DNA from: Pogona vitticeps | Taxonomy: Eukaryota > Chordata > Lepidosauria > Squamata > Agamidae | Assembly (NCBI RefSeq): GCF_051106095.1 | Contig: NC_135783.1 | Span: forward strand, 193,434,947-193,498,946 | Reading direction: 5' to 3' | DNA: 64,000 bases | In this document: positions 24,122 to 37,207 of the stretch, one piece after another | Position numbering within the stretch: position 1 is the stretch's first letter | Layout of the letters: each line of letters begins with the position of its first letter | Program-made: the position numbers and the translations under genes | Notes under the pieces: model-generated | What the model saw: only the letters and a program-made list of their open reading frames with translations | Database searches by the model: none | What the model was told of the DNA's origin: nothing

Positions 24122-25344
24122 AATTCCAGCCACAGTGACATGCAGAATTCAAATGAATTTGTGGCCCGGTCTATTTTATACCCTGGGGCCAATTCATACA
24201 CAATGGCATCAGTGTAAAGGCTGCTTTTTACGTGTTCCATATGTCAGCTCTTATCACCATGCGAGTTGTTCATTTTAAAAATGAAAATCACAGGCAATTT
24301 TATCACTATAAAGTCCCATCAGTTTTTGCACTCTGCCTGCTTCCCACTGCCCCAAAGCTGAGGGATACTGACTACTCACCAGTCCTATGATAAGTAGGAA
24401 CTAACCACCACTTTGGGGATAAAAGCGACCATTTTAAAGTTGTATACTATTCACGTTCCACATTCTAGCTATTAAAATGTGTTTTACCTGCATTCCTTTT
24501 ACTAAACTCTAACTTCTTCAGGTTGTTTCTTCCGTGCAGTTCTAATTCCCAATGCATGTAACAGCTACCATTGCAATTCATCACATCACACTGAGTAAAA
24601 AACAGAAATTCATTCAAAAGCTAGTAACAACAAGACTCGGCTGGCACTTGCACATTTGCATTCCTGCCCACATCAAAGGACAGGCATCTGATAGAATGGT
24701 ATATCCGTATCTCTCCTTTGCATGGGTAGTAAAGGGTCCTTTGCAATATATGCGCAAGCATCAACATGCTTCTCAAAGGACCTGGATGCATCTTTCAGCT
24801 TATCAGAATGCAGCACCAGCACCCAATGTTTCTGTTTTTTGAGTTAGCTCTTTCACTAGCCCATAGAAACCAGTAAAGGCAGGCTTGCTTGCCTTTGCTG
24901 GAAGGCAAAGGAATCATACCTATACAAAAACTTATGCAAGCAACTTGGTTTTAAGATGCTACAGCAACATTTCTTCTATTGGAAAAATATACCTCTTAAT
25001 TCTTAAGATATGCCATTATGTCTAGGGGATCATCAGCTATGGGAATATAGAAGACCCTGTAAAAAAAGGGAACCTTACACCACACAGGCCTGTTTAGGTT
25101 CTAAGAGAACTGACCACAAAAATCACAGGATTTCTACTTAAGTGATAGCCAGTTGTGTCTGTGGAGCAGACACCCTCTGCCTCTGCTGCCTCTGCTCTGA
25201 AGGTTTTGGAGGTTCCTTCAAAGAAAACTTGGGGATCTATGAAGAAAGGAGAGGACAGGAAAGTGCCATTGTATCAATAGAACAACACTAATTCAGCACC
25301 AAATGCTGCCCTTTGGTTTTCCCTCCACGGAAGTCATTCTTTGT

Positions 25345-26885
25345 ATCATAGAGTCACAGAGCTGGAAGAGACTACTGAGGCCATCCAGTCCAACCCCCCC
25401 ATGCGGGAACATACATCAAAGTACCCCCAACAGATGGCCATCCAGCCTCTGCTTAAAGACCTCCAAAGAAGGAAACTGCACCACCCTTCGAGGCAGCCTT
25501 TTCCGCTGCCGGACAGCTCTGACCGTCAGGAAGTTCTTCCTAATGTTCAGATGGAATCTCTTTTCCTGTAGTTTGAAACCATTGCTCCGTGTCCTAGTCT
25601 CTGGAGCCCTGGAAAAGAAACCTGTCCCCTCTTCGACATGACATCCTTTCAGATATTTAAACATGGCTATCACATCCCCTCTCAACCTTCTTTTTGTAAG
25701 GCTAAACATTCCCAACTCCCTAAGCCACTCCTCGTAGGACACTGCTTCCAGACCTTTAACCACTTTCGTCGACCTCCTCTGGACACATTCCAGGTTGTCA
25801 AAGTCCTTTTTGAATTGAGGTGCCCAGAACTGGACACAATACTCCAGGTGAGGTCTGACCAAAGCAGAATAGAGTGGTACTATCACTTCCCTTGATCTAG
25901 ACACTATACTCCTATTGATACAACCAAGAATCGCACTGGCTTTCTCGGCAGCTGCAGCAGACTGCTGACTCATGTTCAGCTTGTGGTCTACCAAGACTCC
26001 TAGATCCCTTTCACAGGTACTGTTGTCTAGCCAGGTGTCTTCTATCCTATATCTGTGCAGTTCATTTTTTCTGCCTAGCTGTAGGATCTTACATTTCTCC
26101 GTTGAAATTCATTTTGTTTGTTTTGGCTCAGGACTCTAATCTGTCAAGGTCATTTTGAATTTTAATCCTGTCCTCTGGGGAATTAGCAACCCCTACCAAT
26201 TTGGTATCATCTGCAAATTTAATCAACATACTCTCTATTCCTTCATCCAAGTCATTGATAAAGATGTTGAATAACACAGGATCTAGAACAGAACCATGGG
26301 CCACCCCACTAATCACCTCTTTTCAGGATGAAGGGGAGCCATTTGTGATCACCCTTTGGGTTCGGTCAGTCAATCAATTACAAATCCACCTAACAGTAGT
26401 ACTATCTATCTCACATTCTACTAGATTATTTGCAAGAATATCATGAGGAACCTTGTTGAAGGCCTTACTGAAATCAAGATATGCTACATCCACAGCGTTC
26501 TCTTCATCCACCAGGCCTGTAATTATATCAAAAAAAAGAGAGATCAAATAAGTCCGGCATGACTTGATTTTGAGAAACCCGTGTTGACTTCTAGTAATGA
26601 CAACATTGATTTCTAAGTAATTACAAACTCTGCTTAATTATCTTATCTAGAATCTTTTCAGGAATTGGTGTCAGACTGACAGGGCGATCATTATTTGGGT
26701 CTTCTTTTTTTCCTCTTTTGAAGATAGGGACATTTGCCCTCCTCCAATCTGTGGGGACTTCCCCTGTTCTCTAAGAATTCTCAAAGATTATTGCCAATGG
26801 TTCTGACATGACTTCTGCCAGTTTTTAATATCCTTGGATACAATTTGTCTGGCCCAGGCTTGTATCGGCTTGACAGATTCCACAG
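25345..26885 (-). mobile_element. CR1 LINE, 5'-truncated
   Basis: The minus strand encodes CR1 reverse transcriptase pieces: ILGCINRSIVSRSREVI, LYSALVRPHLEYCVQFWAPQ, CVQRRSTKVV, LTKRRLRGDVIAMFKYLKG, and upstream [14 protein letters not shown] with [10 protein letters not shown] (the reverse transcriptase ADD box). The CR1 3' terminus lies at the left, where ATCATAGAGTCACAGAGCTG reads as its reverse complement. The coding frame is interrupted, so it is not functional, but it is less decayed than the CR1 copy at 18375-19686. Confidence 0.9.
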
Positions 26886-27415
26886 TGCAGTCCTCTGCCT
26901 GTTACCTCTTATGTTCAACCATGCTCATTCTGCTGTGCTCATTGGGATTTGCTGATGGGAAGCACACACAGAATTACAGCCTTAGTCTAGCAGAAGCTAC
27001 GGTCATGTGATTTCAGTATCACAACACAAGAATTCTACATTATCTTGGTTAATCAAAAGCCACCCTACTGCTCCTTTATGGATTCCCATTCATACACTAT
27101 AACAGCAATTCCAGGCAGTGCATACTGTAAGTTATTTCATGAATGGAAATCGGATTTTATTTTCTACTCAGCTTTTCAAGAGAAGAAAATGTAGGGCAAG
27201 TGTTGCTCCTTTAGATGCCAACAGTACTGGCCTACTTCTGAATGGATTAAGGCTCTTTTTCAACAATGAAGCAGTGTTTTTCAAGCTTCAAAGTCTGCAT
27301 TCTGCTCCATTCTCTATTCCAGTCTGTGCCACCTGCTCCCAGGGACCTTGAAACTCAGCTACATAGCTATAGCTCTGTGGATGGAAGTACTGTACTAATT
27401 TAATACTGGATAGCT

Positions 27416-27523
27416 AGATAGCTCAGTGGTTTAGGTATCTGACTGTAGAGCCAGAGGTTTGGAGTTCAATTCACCCACTGTGCCTCCTGCAGGTAGAGTC
27501 AGCCTGTGTGGCCTTGCCAACTA
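27416..27523 (+). mobile_element. SINE head, interrupted copy
   Basis: TAGCTCAGTGGTTTAGGTAT and GTTTGGAGTTCAATTCACCC form a tRNA-like A-box/B-box pair. A Tigger-like sequence starts at 27524 in the middle of the SINE. Its missing tail appears to be at 28320-28372. Confidence 0.55.
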
Positions 27524-27800
27524 CAGTGGGGCCTCGCTAGACTATTGCCTCGCAAAACGAGGAATTTGCTAGATGATGACTTTTTTTGAGCAATGTTGCG
27601 CTTCGCAAAACAACTGTTCCTATGGGCAATTTTCGCTGGATGATGTTTGGGTGCTGCTGGCTTTCCAGGGTCTGCCTCCTAGAAAAACAGCAGCATATAC
27701 TTTCTACCCCACTTTTTTGAGATAAAAAAGTAGGTCCTATGTAATTAATGTATTTCAATGGGGGGAAAAAACCATCTTGCAAAGCATCACCAATGGGGCT
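27524..27800. mobile_element. Tigger-like MITE, left part only
   Basis: CAGTGGGGCCTCGCTAGACT after TA is a family-type left end, followed by CTTCGCAAAACAACTG and TTTTCGCTGGATGATG words. No matching right end is found, so the copy is truncated and its right limit is approximate. Confidence 0.55.
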
Positions 27801-28207
27801 ATGGATGCAAATGTAAATGATAGAGGATGGTGAAAATACCCAGTAACCAAAGGGTAAAGAGATTGTAAAAAAGCCAGGGAAATCACAAATGTAATCTTCC
27901 ATTAACACAAATTATGCAGTTGAGTTCTTCACATTTGGGGAAATCACAAGAATCAGTAGCATACCCAAAGTGCAATGGATGAGCCTCCCCCTAGGAAAAC
28001 CACTTTTAGGACATATTTCCCCTGTAAGGTATGAGTTGGAATGGCCCTTGCACCTCATACCCCCTTCTGTCCCCTGACCCTCTAAGGCATGGTGACCCCC
28101 TGGCTGCACCTCCCACTCTTAGTACAGGGCTGCACAGCCTCAGTCCTGCCAGAGGCCAAGAGAGCTCCTCAATGTTTTGGGGTGCCCTGTGGGATCCCCA
28201 TCAGGGG

Positions 28208-28312
28208 CTAGGTGTTCCTCCCACAATCCTCTAGTGCACAGGTATTAGCATATGCTAATGCCTTATGCTAATTGTGGGAGGAACACCTAGCAATCCTCTA
28301 GTGCACAGGTAT
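28208..28312. repeat. Perfect 20-bp inverted repeat with nested palindrome and direct repeats
   Basis: CTAGGTGTTCCTCCCACAAT at 28208-28227 is exactly the reverse complement of 28271-28290. Between them lies the near-perfect palindrome TTAGCATATGCTAA. The 22-base unit starting CAATCCTCTAGTGCACAGGT occurs at 28224-28245 and again at 28291-28312. The origin is unknown; it could be a small transposon end structure or a rearranged duplication. Confidence 0.9.
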
Positions 28313-28319
28313 CTACCTG

Positions 28320-28477
<158 letters not shown>

Positions 28478-28869
28478 AATGGAAGAAGGGATTCTGTAAA
28501 TTTATGAATAACAGGAAAGGAGAACCTCAAATTCAGAAAGGGTTGGAAGCTAGCCTGCCCAAGGCCCATTGCCAACCTCTCTTTCTCCCCAAACTCATAC
28601 TTCTCTTTAGGATGAAGATGGGTTCCACACACCTATCAGAAACAAGGCAAAGATTCCCTTGAAGAAAGGAACCTTTGCTTAGCTCTACTTATAAATGCCC
28701 GACTCTCAACCAGTGCATCAATGTGATGGCTGAATCTTAGTCTGGGGCTGAGCCAGCTCCTAAAAGCACTAATGGAGAGCAGATGGCACCTTCCCTCTTC
28801 TTATGTGCGGAAGGGGGAATAAAGCAACGTCTCTGGCCAAAGTACAGTATAGAAAAACACTGACTGGAG

Positions 28870-28925
28870 ACTATGGCCTAAATCCAACTGGAGTAGGTCC
28901 AAAGGATCAATGGGATTTCCATAAA
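28870..28925. repeat. Fragment of the CTAGAGTAGGC foldback family
   Basis: CCTAAATCCAACTGGAGTAG followed by ATCAATGGGATTTCC is one arm of the dispersed foldback family seen whole at 58326-58448. Similar single arms lie near 22970-23015, 39900-40045 and 58120-58170. Confidence 0.4.
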
Positions 28926-30298
28926 GTGTTGACTCACCAGGTAACAACTGAGTCACTGAGTAACAATTGGAAGGATCAGCTGAAGTTAGATGAGGTTACT
29001 GCCATGTCAACCTACAGAGATTTGAAGGAAAGGGAATCTGGTGCTTAGTCCACTGCATTTCATCTTCATTGAGTAAGAATTTTAAAAAGTAGAAAGCCAG
29101 GAAGCCAAAAATCTAATTTGGATCTATCAACATTCTGTACGGGGGGCGGGGTGGTAAATAATCTAGAAATTTAGAGGGTAATTAAAAAAAACTGCAGCTC
29201 CCTCAGCATGGGAGTTCATTTCAGGGGCTCATCCAATAATTATAAAACTACAATACTAAAGTTAAAAATTTCCCACTGGGTTTGAAACATCCCTAAGAAC
29301 AACAATATACATATTCTCTCTGGCTTTAGCACATAGAAAGGTAATGGATATAAAGCCATTAATGTGGCTTTTCCTGAAAAAAAGAAAAAAGAAAATCTTC
29401 CAGTGCTTTAAACAGAACCTGATTTAGCATATTCATTTGACTTACATTTTATGGGTGACAACCTTTTCAGGCCCAACAATCCAGAAGTATTTGAAGTGTA
29501 GTATCTGATACAATAGTTATGTCAGGCTAAAACTGGGGAGACCTACATTCACATCTGCAATCAATCATGAGGCTCCCACTGTCCCTGTAAACTTCACATG
29601 ACTAATCTAAAAAAACATTTATCTCATAACAGCACAATTTATCAGCATTCTGATTTATGTCTGACTGAAGATTTCAGAATGATTACTAACTCAGAAACTT
29701 TGAAATTGAAAAGGTTACTTATAATTATAATTAGGGGGAGGATTTCTATAGCATGCCTTATTATTTTCTGCAACCTACATTTTTAGTTTATGGGTGGGTT
29801 TGAACATGTTTATGAGCAATCTGGTGAGAGAGGCCAGATTACTCAAACAAATTTGAACATGCTTATGGGTTCACATGTAGGTTGCAGAGAAAATGTGAAA
29901 TGTCATCAAAATCCTCCCCCTGCATAATAATACTGCCATCTACTCACTGTTATTAACAAATTATAGGAAACAACCTTCAACCCCACCCCCACCCCCCCAA
30001 GACAAGGCTTTCCTGGTCTCCTTATATGATAGTTCTGGAAATCTCTCCAGAGACATTATTACCTGGGGCTTTTCAAGCAGTGTTTCAGGAAATCCTAACA
30101 CTCCTCAGAAGCTTCTCATGAGTTCACTGTTAAAGAGATCTGTTGTGTCAATTATATAAGTGAATCTATACCTGCAGACGGTGCAGTACAGGCTATGCTC
30201 AGTGGCACAATGCCAAGGTTTAACAAGCTAGATAGTAATTTGAAAATCAATGCTTTCTTAGCATATCTAGAGGATTATCAAACACTGATGATCTACTG

Positions 30299-30900
30299 CA
30301 GTGGTCAGGGAACAGGGGTAAATTACCCCAAATGGGGTAAAAATGAAAATCCTGGGGGTAATGAGGACAGTTGCGGCAGCGCGACCGTCCTCATTACCCC
30401 CAGCCATTTTATTTCCAATGGTACTGTTTGTAGGTGGGCATTCCATCGCGGGGAGAGCAAGCCCTGGCAAGGAACTGCACAGGGCACCTGCCTACCCTCC
30501 TTGCCTCCAAAGTGGGGGGAGGGGGGGTGGACCGGGCTGGCTGGACTCTTTGCTTGGCGGAGCCCTGGCTGGGGCTTTCTTTCCTGCCCATATCTGCCTG
30601 CCCAGTGCGCTGGTGAGAGGCTCCTTCTCACCCTGCCTCACCTGAGCTCATGGCCAGTGGACCTGCTGGCCCTGTGGTGCCCACCTTCCCTCGCCAAGGA
30701 TGCGATTTCCCAGCGGCATGCTGGCTCTAGACTGGTTGCTCGGGCGGCGGCCGCAGGTCCCGGGTGAGCGCAGAAGTGGGGAGGGGGGTTGGCTGCAGAC
30801 AGCGAGAGCAGAGTGGCAGTGCTGGGAGGGGGCAGGGTAATGTTGGCATATATAAATTTTTTTGGGGGGGGTAAAAGATCAAAAAGTTCCCTGACCCCTA
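30299..30900. mobile_element. hAT element with GC-rich core, 8-bp duplication
   Basis: The left end CAGTGGTCAGGGAACAGGGG and the right end AAAGTTCCCTGACCCCTA form imperfect inverted repeats, flanked exactly by ATCTACTG at 30291-30298 and 30901-30908. The 8-bp duplication and CAGNG-type terminus fit the hAT superfamily. The core (about 30430-30830) is strongly GC- and CpG-rich, unlike the surrounding DNA. The long open frames across the core do not resemble a hAT transposase, so it is called non-autonomous. Confidence 0.8.
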
Positions 30901-31979
30901 ATCTACTGAGATTGACGCCCTCTCACATGCTTCAATTTAAGTACTCTGTAACAAAGGGTCATTGCTCAACCAAGACTACTGTAGTAAGGTGCTGTTTGAT
31001 ATAACTGAAGTATTCAGTGAGAAAATACTTTGTTTCTGAAAGGGAACATTTTATAATATACCTGTGAAAACAAGTCAAAATGCTAATGCCTTTTCACATT
31101 GATTCCTATGTTAAAGCCACCAAGACCTATTTCTCCATGTGATTCACTGCACACTCCTTTAAACAAATTAAAAGGATTCAATGCAACTCATGTATCATCG
31201 TGTATTTTTCTTTGCTAGAACTGAGCTTAAAGTAAAAAGCTATTGATGTATTTTAGCACAAATATGAATGCAATGATCCAAAATCACTTTCAGTAGCAAA
31301 TACTCATGAGTAGAGCTCACTGCACCTCATTAAAGGTACATTGGCCAAGGAATAATGTAACAATTAGTACAATATTCCGGTAAGTTAACAATCACATTTT
31401 AAACTTGCGGCAAGGAGAAGTAGTTGGCATCCTACTTCATCTCAAGTCTACTTTTTAAAGGAGATGAAAGATTTAAGGCTACAGAAAAGCCAAGATACGT
31501 GTGGGAGAGCTCTTTCTGTTCCTGCAATTTACTCTGCCTAGAATGTGTCTGTCTTGCTACAAAACAAGTGAAAAAAGTAGTTTTTAATTTGATCCAATTG
31601 GTTCACACACTCCATCTAAAATACCACCGTAATACAAGAATTCTTCATTCATATATGCAATTAAAAGCATATCCCACTGCCTCTAGAAACTAAAGAATGT
31701 AAGAAACCCCTGCTCTTCACATATTTGAAGCAAAATTCCAAAACATCACAAAGTTTACACTCTGTATGCACAGATCTGCATGAAACCAGGAAGGAAAGCA
31801 AAATGATAAAAGTTGCATCAGGTGGCATTTTACATACACTTCACATTTTTAAGAAGGCGGAACACGTCTTTTGACACAAGGACAAGCTAGAGGCCTTTAA
31901 TACATACCAGCAGAATGGCTTTTCTTTAGGACTATTGCTTATGTGTAGAATATGCACATTCAATAGAACCAGTGCTTTT

Positions 31980-32549
31980 TTGAAATCAGATCATCTTTAT
32001 TTACACCTTTGTGGCTTATGCTTAAATTTTAGAATTAGAGCCCCATTCTTGAACGTCATTTTACAGATCTCTACATGAAGTACTCGCTTGCTTTAGATTA
32101 CAAGATCTTTTCGGCACTCGTAAGAGCATGGCCGCTTCGAGCTGCTATCACCTCCATTTTACAGTACACAGTTCAACTGCCAACCATTCAAACATACTTC
32201 TTTCAAGTGCAGTTCTGCTGAAGGACTTCACTTTGACTTCCTCATGGACCTGGTAGCAATATTCCCCTTCACACATCCTGGAAAAGGAGTCAGACTTGTG
32301 GTGGGAGTTTCATTACAACGCCATTGTATATCAGGGAAGTCCTCTCAGCATCTTATCTGGGTTGTTTATTTTATGAAGCAGGTTAAGAGTAGATCAGAAA
32401 AAAAACAGGAGGGGGAATATTTTTGTGCAGTGTTTTTCCAGAATCACACGAGAAATCAAGAACTCTCCATTTAAGAATTTTAGATAAAACAGATGGAGCC
32501 TTTGTTCACTTTGTCAAATAGATTTATATTCCTATACGAACTGGCTTGT
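31980..32549 (-). other. ZC3H15: ZC3H15 3' UTR (approximate)
   Basis: The 3' UTR follows the ZC3H15 stop codon leftward. Minus-strand AATAAA hexamers occur at 32365-32370 and 31996-32001. The distal one, about 550 bases after the stop, would give a UTR length typical for this gene; which is used cannot be told from sequence. Confidence 0.5.
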
Positions 32550-32743
32550 TCATTCCTCTAAATCAAGTGTGTTTAATTCTTCTTCTAGCTCTTCCAAGTC
32601 CTCACCAGTAAAAAGATTTTCATCAACTGGTACTGCATCGATTATTCCGTTTTGTTGGCTGCCTTCTGTATCACTGTCAGCTTGAAAGTCATTTTGCTCT
32701 CCGTTCTCCAAACCGCCACCTGAAGCTTCACTCAGTTTGTTAT
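32550..32743 (-). CDS. ZC3H15: ZC3H15 exon 10 (C-terminus and stop)
   Basis: Encodes [20 protein letters not shown] and a strongly acidic end, [20 protein letters not shown] then [11 protein letters not shown] and TGA. The last 25 residues are almost identical to the human tail. The middle is the least conserved part of the protein. The acceptor is TTTCAG; the first codon is completed from exon 9. Confidence 0.95.
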
Positions 32744-33192
32744 CTGAAAGGGAAAACAGTTCTCACTAGGCACCATTTCAACATGCCACCCATCATTTTC
32801 CTCTGCTGATACAGAACTAAAACATATTGACTATGCAACTCTTGAAAGTGAATCTGATGAATCTGAGAAATACCCTGGAATACAATGAAGAGACAAAAAC
32901 ATTCCTAATCGGAAATAGGGGTCACAACATTGGTCACAGTTTTTGCGATCCGACAGCTGTTTTTCAAGAAGATCTTCTGATTTGCCAAACTCTCGATACA
33001 GCCTCAAAGAGTCCACCACTCTTCAAGTGTAAATAAATATGGCCAAAGAAATAACACTTGTGAATTAAACCAAAAAGACAGGTCACTTCTAATTGGCAGG
33101 AAGCTCCACAGAACTTAGGTTTTACCAACTCCACTCTAGGGCACATTTAACTAAAGGCCACAGAGTTTTTTAGGCTTGCTTTTTAGCAAGTA

Positions 33193-33594
33193 CAGTGGTG
33201 CCTCGCATAGTGGGGTTAATCGCTGAACGAATCAAAAAAACCCATTGGAACGCATTAAACATCGTTTAATGCGTTCCAAATGGGCCGAAAACTCACCGTT
33301 CAGCGATGTTCCGGGATGGCTGGCAGCCATTTTCGCGCCCTCCCCTCGCTTAACGGGGGTGCGAAAACACTGCGCGCGGCCATTTCGGGGCTTCCGGCGG
33401 CCATTTTGTCCGCCGAACAGCTGATCGTCGGGCTTCGTTTTGCGAAGATCGGTAAGCGAAACGCTTGCCGATCTTCGCAAAGCGAGTTTCGCCCTATCTA
33501 AACAACGTTGAGCGATCGCATTAGCGGTCCCAAAAAAGGGATCGCTATGCGATTTCGTCGTTGTATGGTGCGCTCGTTAAGCGAGGCACCACTG
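33193..33594. mobile_element. Tigger-like palindromic MITE, copy 3
   Basis: Inverted ends CAGTGGTGCCTCGCATAG and TAAGCGAGGCACCACTG are flanked by TA. It lies in ZC3H15 intron 9. The interior contains GGCAGCCATTTTCGCG and CGGCCATTTTGTCCGCC. No coding capacity. Confidence 0.82.
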
Positions 33595-34949
33595 TATATT
33601 TGCTCAGGATCAAGCTCATTTTCAAATACAAATTTCAAGCCTTCTACTAATTATTTCTTCTTCTAGTTTCTTGAAATAGTGTTTTACATTTTTCAGCTTG
33701 TAATGGAAACATTAATTATGCTCTGTGCTTTCACTCTCTGTAAACTTATAGTCTACGTGCACCTAAAGGTGTAGAAGTTTGCATTCCTCTTCCTGAACAA
33801 TGCAAAAGGAAGTTAATCCTTCGCTATGGCTCATTTAACAGACTAGCTGCCACTGAGTTCTTCTTTCTCTTAAATACTAGCTTGCTATCCTAAGAACAAA
33901 AGTCAGTATCCTGTTAGATTTTCTATACACAGAAGAGACATTACAGATGTCTCTGTGGTTATGTGATGTGAAATAACTGTGGCTGCTGCTCTCATTTCCA
34001 GTCCAAATTTGAAAAATTCGAAATGATGGAAGGAAAGAACTGGTGCCTGAGTTTGCTTGTTTTCCTTTTTCTCTTTCCTCTCTCTCTCTCTCTCTCTTTA
34101 TTATTATCTCTTTTTGATGATTAAGTTTACAGGTAAGAACTATTATCTGAGAAAACAGTAGAAATTTTGCTATGTTCAGTACTAGCAAGCTCCATCTGAC
34201 TTATGTGGAACTGATGAATTAACCTCCAAAATGTCCTGTTGTTAACTGCCTTGCTCAAGTCTTGCAAATTAAAGGCTGTGGTTTCCCTTATTCAATCAAT
34301 GCCATGTTCGGTCTTCCTCTTTCTTTCCTGCCTTCAACTTTTCCTACCATTACTGTCTTTCCCAGTCAGACTTGTTTCTTCATATATGGCCACACAGAAC
34401 AGCCACAGTTTGATCATTTGAGGTAGAAAGATTAGACATAATAATACATTGTTATATTCAGGATCAACTATTTGAAAGAGGGGCTAGACTAGCACTATTC
34501 ACAGGCAACTTTCACACTGCTCCTCATTTTCCCTATTTCAGAAAGCATGAAAGATTACAGGGGGACAACTGTCCTAATCAGAATACTCAATTGACTTTTA
34601 TGTTGATAACTGACAGAATTCATATTTTATTGGAATTAAGTGGAATAAAGCCTTGATTTGGATGGCTCATGATAGATGCGATAATGGATACATTTATGTT
34701 TACCTGAGCACCATATATCTTACAAAATCAAATGACCGCTGCTATGGCATACTGTTTTAATAAAAGTACAACCTATTCAAGCTAGCATTTTATAAAGTCT
34801 GTGCCATACTGGAAAATGAAAAACCATGAGAGAATAACTGCAAATTTGGGAGGGGTCATATTTTGGCACTTAGATGTTAGATATAAAAACTTCCAAAATC
34901 TACAGACTACCAAGTCTTTACCAAATAGCAAGCTTTTCCAAAATCTTAC

Positions 34950-35076
34950 CATCCTGTTCAGCTGAAGTGTATGTGCTAAATCGTTCCAGGCTAGCTACAG
35001 TGATTCCAGTCTCATCTACAGCCTTTGGAACATACAGGTTCAAGTCCACGTCATTTACACACACCTGTTCATCAAC
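34950..35076 (-). CDS. ZC3H15: ZC3H15 exon 9
   Basis: Encodes [20 protein letters not shown]-like sequence (here [10 protein letters not shown]) and [18 protein letters not shown], which matches the family closely. Acceptor TTTTAG, donor G/GTAAGA (phase 1). Confidence 0.95.
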
Positions 35077-36164
35077 CTAAAAAAGAAACAAAAAACATTT
35101 TCTAATCAGTCAAACTTCATCTTGTTGACAGCAAAATTCTTGCATGGTGACCCAGAAATTAAACCCCACTGCATTCAACGTAGCATAGGTTGCATATGTA
35201 TAACGGTTTATGATTGCAGCCTTAAGCATCTACTGAGTCCATATATGAGTCCACCTGGCATGTGACATTCACAAAAGATGCTACAATTATGGATGTGGAT
35301 TGTCTTCAGACGATGGTATAAAAACAAACAGAACCAGTGGAATTTGTGCCTTTCCAGTTCCAAAAAATAGCCTAGAAACATTAAAAGGATGGAGCACCAT
35401 ACCCACAAAGCCCTCTTGTCAAATTTGGCACTCATAAATTGTAATCAGAACTAAGGGAAGAGAAAGAAGAGTTGCTGAGAAAGGAACATTTTTACCTCAG
35501 AAATGAATCTTTCTTGTCTGTCCTGTAGCAAAATCATTGATTAAAGCATCAAAGTCTCTACTGCGGCCAAAGCACCAGTAATTTCAGATGCACAAAACAG
35601 GAACAGGGATAGGAAAAAGAAGGATAGCAAGTACAGAACAGTTGAGGCTCCCTGCCTTGCCTTTTCAAGTAGAAATCAATGAACAGTGCACCAAGTTCCC
35701 TTCTGAAGTCCCTCACTCCTTCTTTCCCAGTTATGCCTTAGGAAGTTGATGGGGGTCTCTCTCTGGTCAGCAGAAGGGTAAAAATAATAACAAAAGAGAG
35801 CACCTGACTTTGCAGACAACCATCACCTGACTCAAAGCCTTTTTATCCGGCCTGCACCATTCACCTATGACCTGGCCTTGCCACTTACAAAGGGCCCTCA
35901 CCTCCCCCCCCCCACAACTGCCCCCAAGAACTGGAAACAGAAATATTAGAATGAACTTAAATAAGCATGGGGTTGGATATCTCCAAAAGGGCATACGGAA
36001 AGTTGGACACCAGTTAATCCATGCTTTTATTCGGGCACTGAACAGATTGAGGGGCTAAGACACCTTCCTGATTATGAATATATATATTTACAAGGTTTGT
36101 GAACCATGGGATGTTATTCTTTGCCTGACTAATATAATATAAAATCTTCTTGTAGCTGCCTTAC

Positions 36165-36266
36165 CTCATCTTCACCGGTTCCTTGAATATAATGAGTGTC
36201 ATCAGCTTCCTCATCATCTGCGTCAACCAACTCTGGTCGGAATTCAAACACTTCACGTCCACTGAT
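36165..36266 (-). CDS. ZC3H15: ZC3H15 exon 8
   Basis: Encodes [20 protein letters not shown] and [14 protein letters not shown], 34 codons in phase 0. This is the end of the DRG1-binding region and the start of the acidic tail. Donor GAG/GTAAGG. Confidence 0.95.
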
Positions 36267-36400
36267 CTGCCCACAGAAAAAGAGCACACAACATTAAAGA
36301 GAAGCAGAGAACTTAGAAGTAGAGCATATCATCTGAATGTGCCACTGCCTTGTTATATACTCCTGTTATAGACCACACCCGACTGAAGAGAGGCACTTAC

Positions 36401-36547
36401 CACCAATGCTTTGCCAGCCTTGAAGTCTGCTTTCCTTCTTTCCATATCTTGCTCAGCCTTATTAATTTTTTCTTGTCTTTTCCTTTTCTTCCACGCCAGG
36501 AAAGATTCTAAAGTAATTTTAGTAACATTTGCTCCCAAGGCAGCACG
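36401..36547 (-). CDS. ZC3H15: ZC3H15 exon 7
   Basis: Encodes [20 protein letters not shown] then [20 protein letters not shown] and DFKAGKALV, 49 codons in phase 0. [13 protein letters not shown] is the most recognisable part of the DFRP domain that contacts DRG1. Donor GTG/GTAAGT. Confidence 0.96.
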
Positions 36548-37207
36548 CTGCAAGGCAAAACAAAACTCTACTCACTGAACATGCTTTTAGAAGGCTACCT
36601 GTTCACTCCAGACCTTTTTTTGTTGTTTCTGCTGCAACAGACTTGTTTTTGTCCATTTGGCAAATTCAGAAAAAATATTGTAAACGTTCTATCTAGTCCT
36701 TTTGCAAAGACATTCAGGAAATAAATCTCATTTGGATGACAACACCCAGTTGCAGGCGCACAGAGTCCTATGAATCTCTATGGAGTGACTTGGAACTGAG
36801 GGTGAGAATCCCTTCTTTATCCCAATTTCTACTGAGCCTGCAAAGATTAGATAAATATTACAGTCAGAAGGAAACAATTACCTGCAACCGTAGTATCAGT
36901 AAACTTGCCCATTCAAACATTTGAATTGATCAAACATTTTCAAAGCACATGTAAGCCAATTTCTTGAGGATTGGCAATATTTAGTTTATAATATATTAAA
37001 AGTTAATTTCTTCCATTACACTTGGGTGCCCTCTAGAGACAGGAATTTCATATTCCTTTTCAACCCTGGCATTAGAGATTGCAAAGTTTTTTTTTAAATA
37101 CTTGCCCACTGGATTATGAATAGGTCTACGATGATCTGCTGTGTTCCTACAAATCCACTCCGATATTTGAAATAGTAACTTACAGCGAAAAGTGTCTTTG
37201 TCTGTAT

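Noticed and set aside
27416-27480. Possible tRNA gene (A- and B-box-like sequences)
   Set aside because: No complete cloverleaf forms, and the sequence continues as a SINE with copies elsewhere in the window.
30195-30767. A 190-codon plus-strand frame and overlapping minus-strand frames
   Set aside because: They fall in the GC-rich core of a hAT element, begin outside it, and do not resemble a transposase or any family I know.
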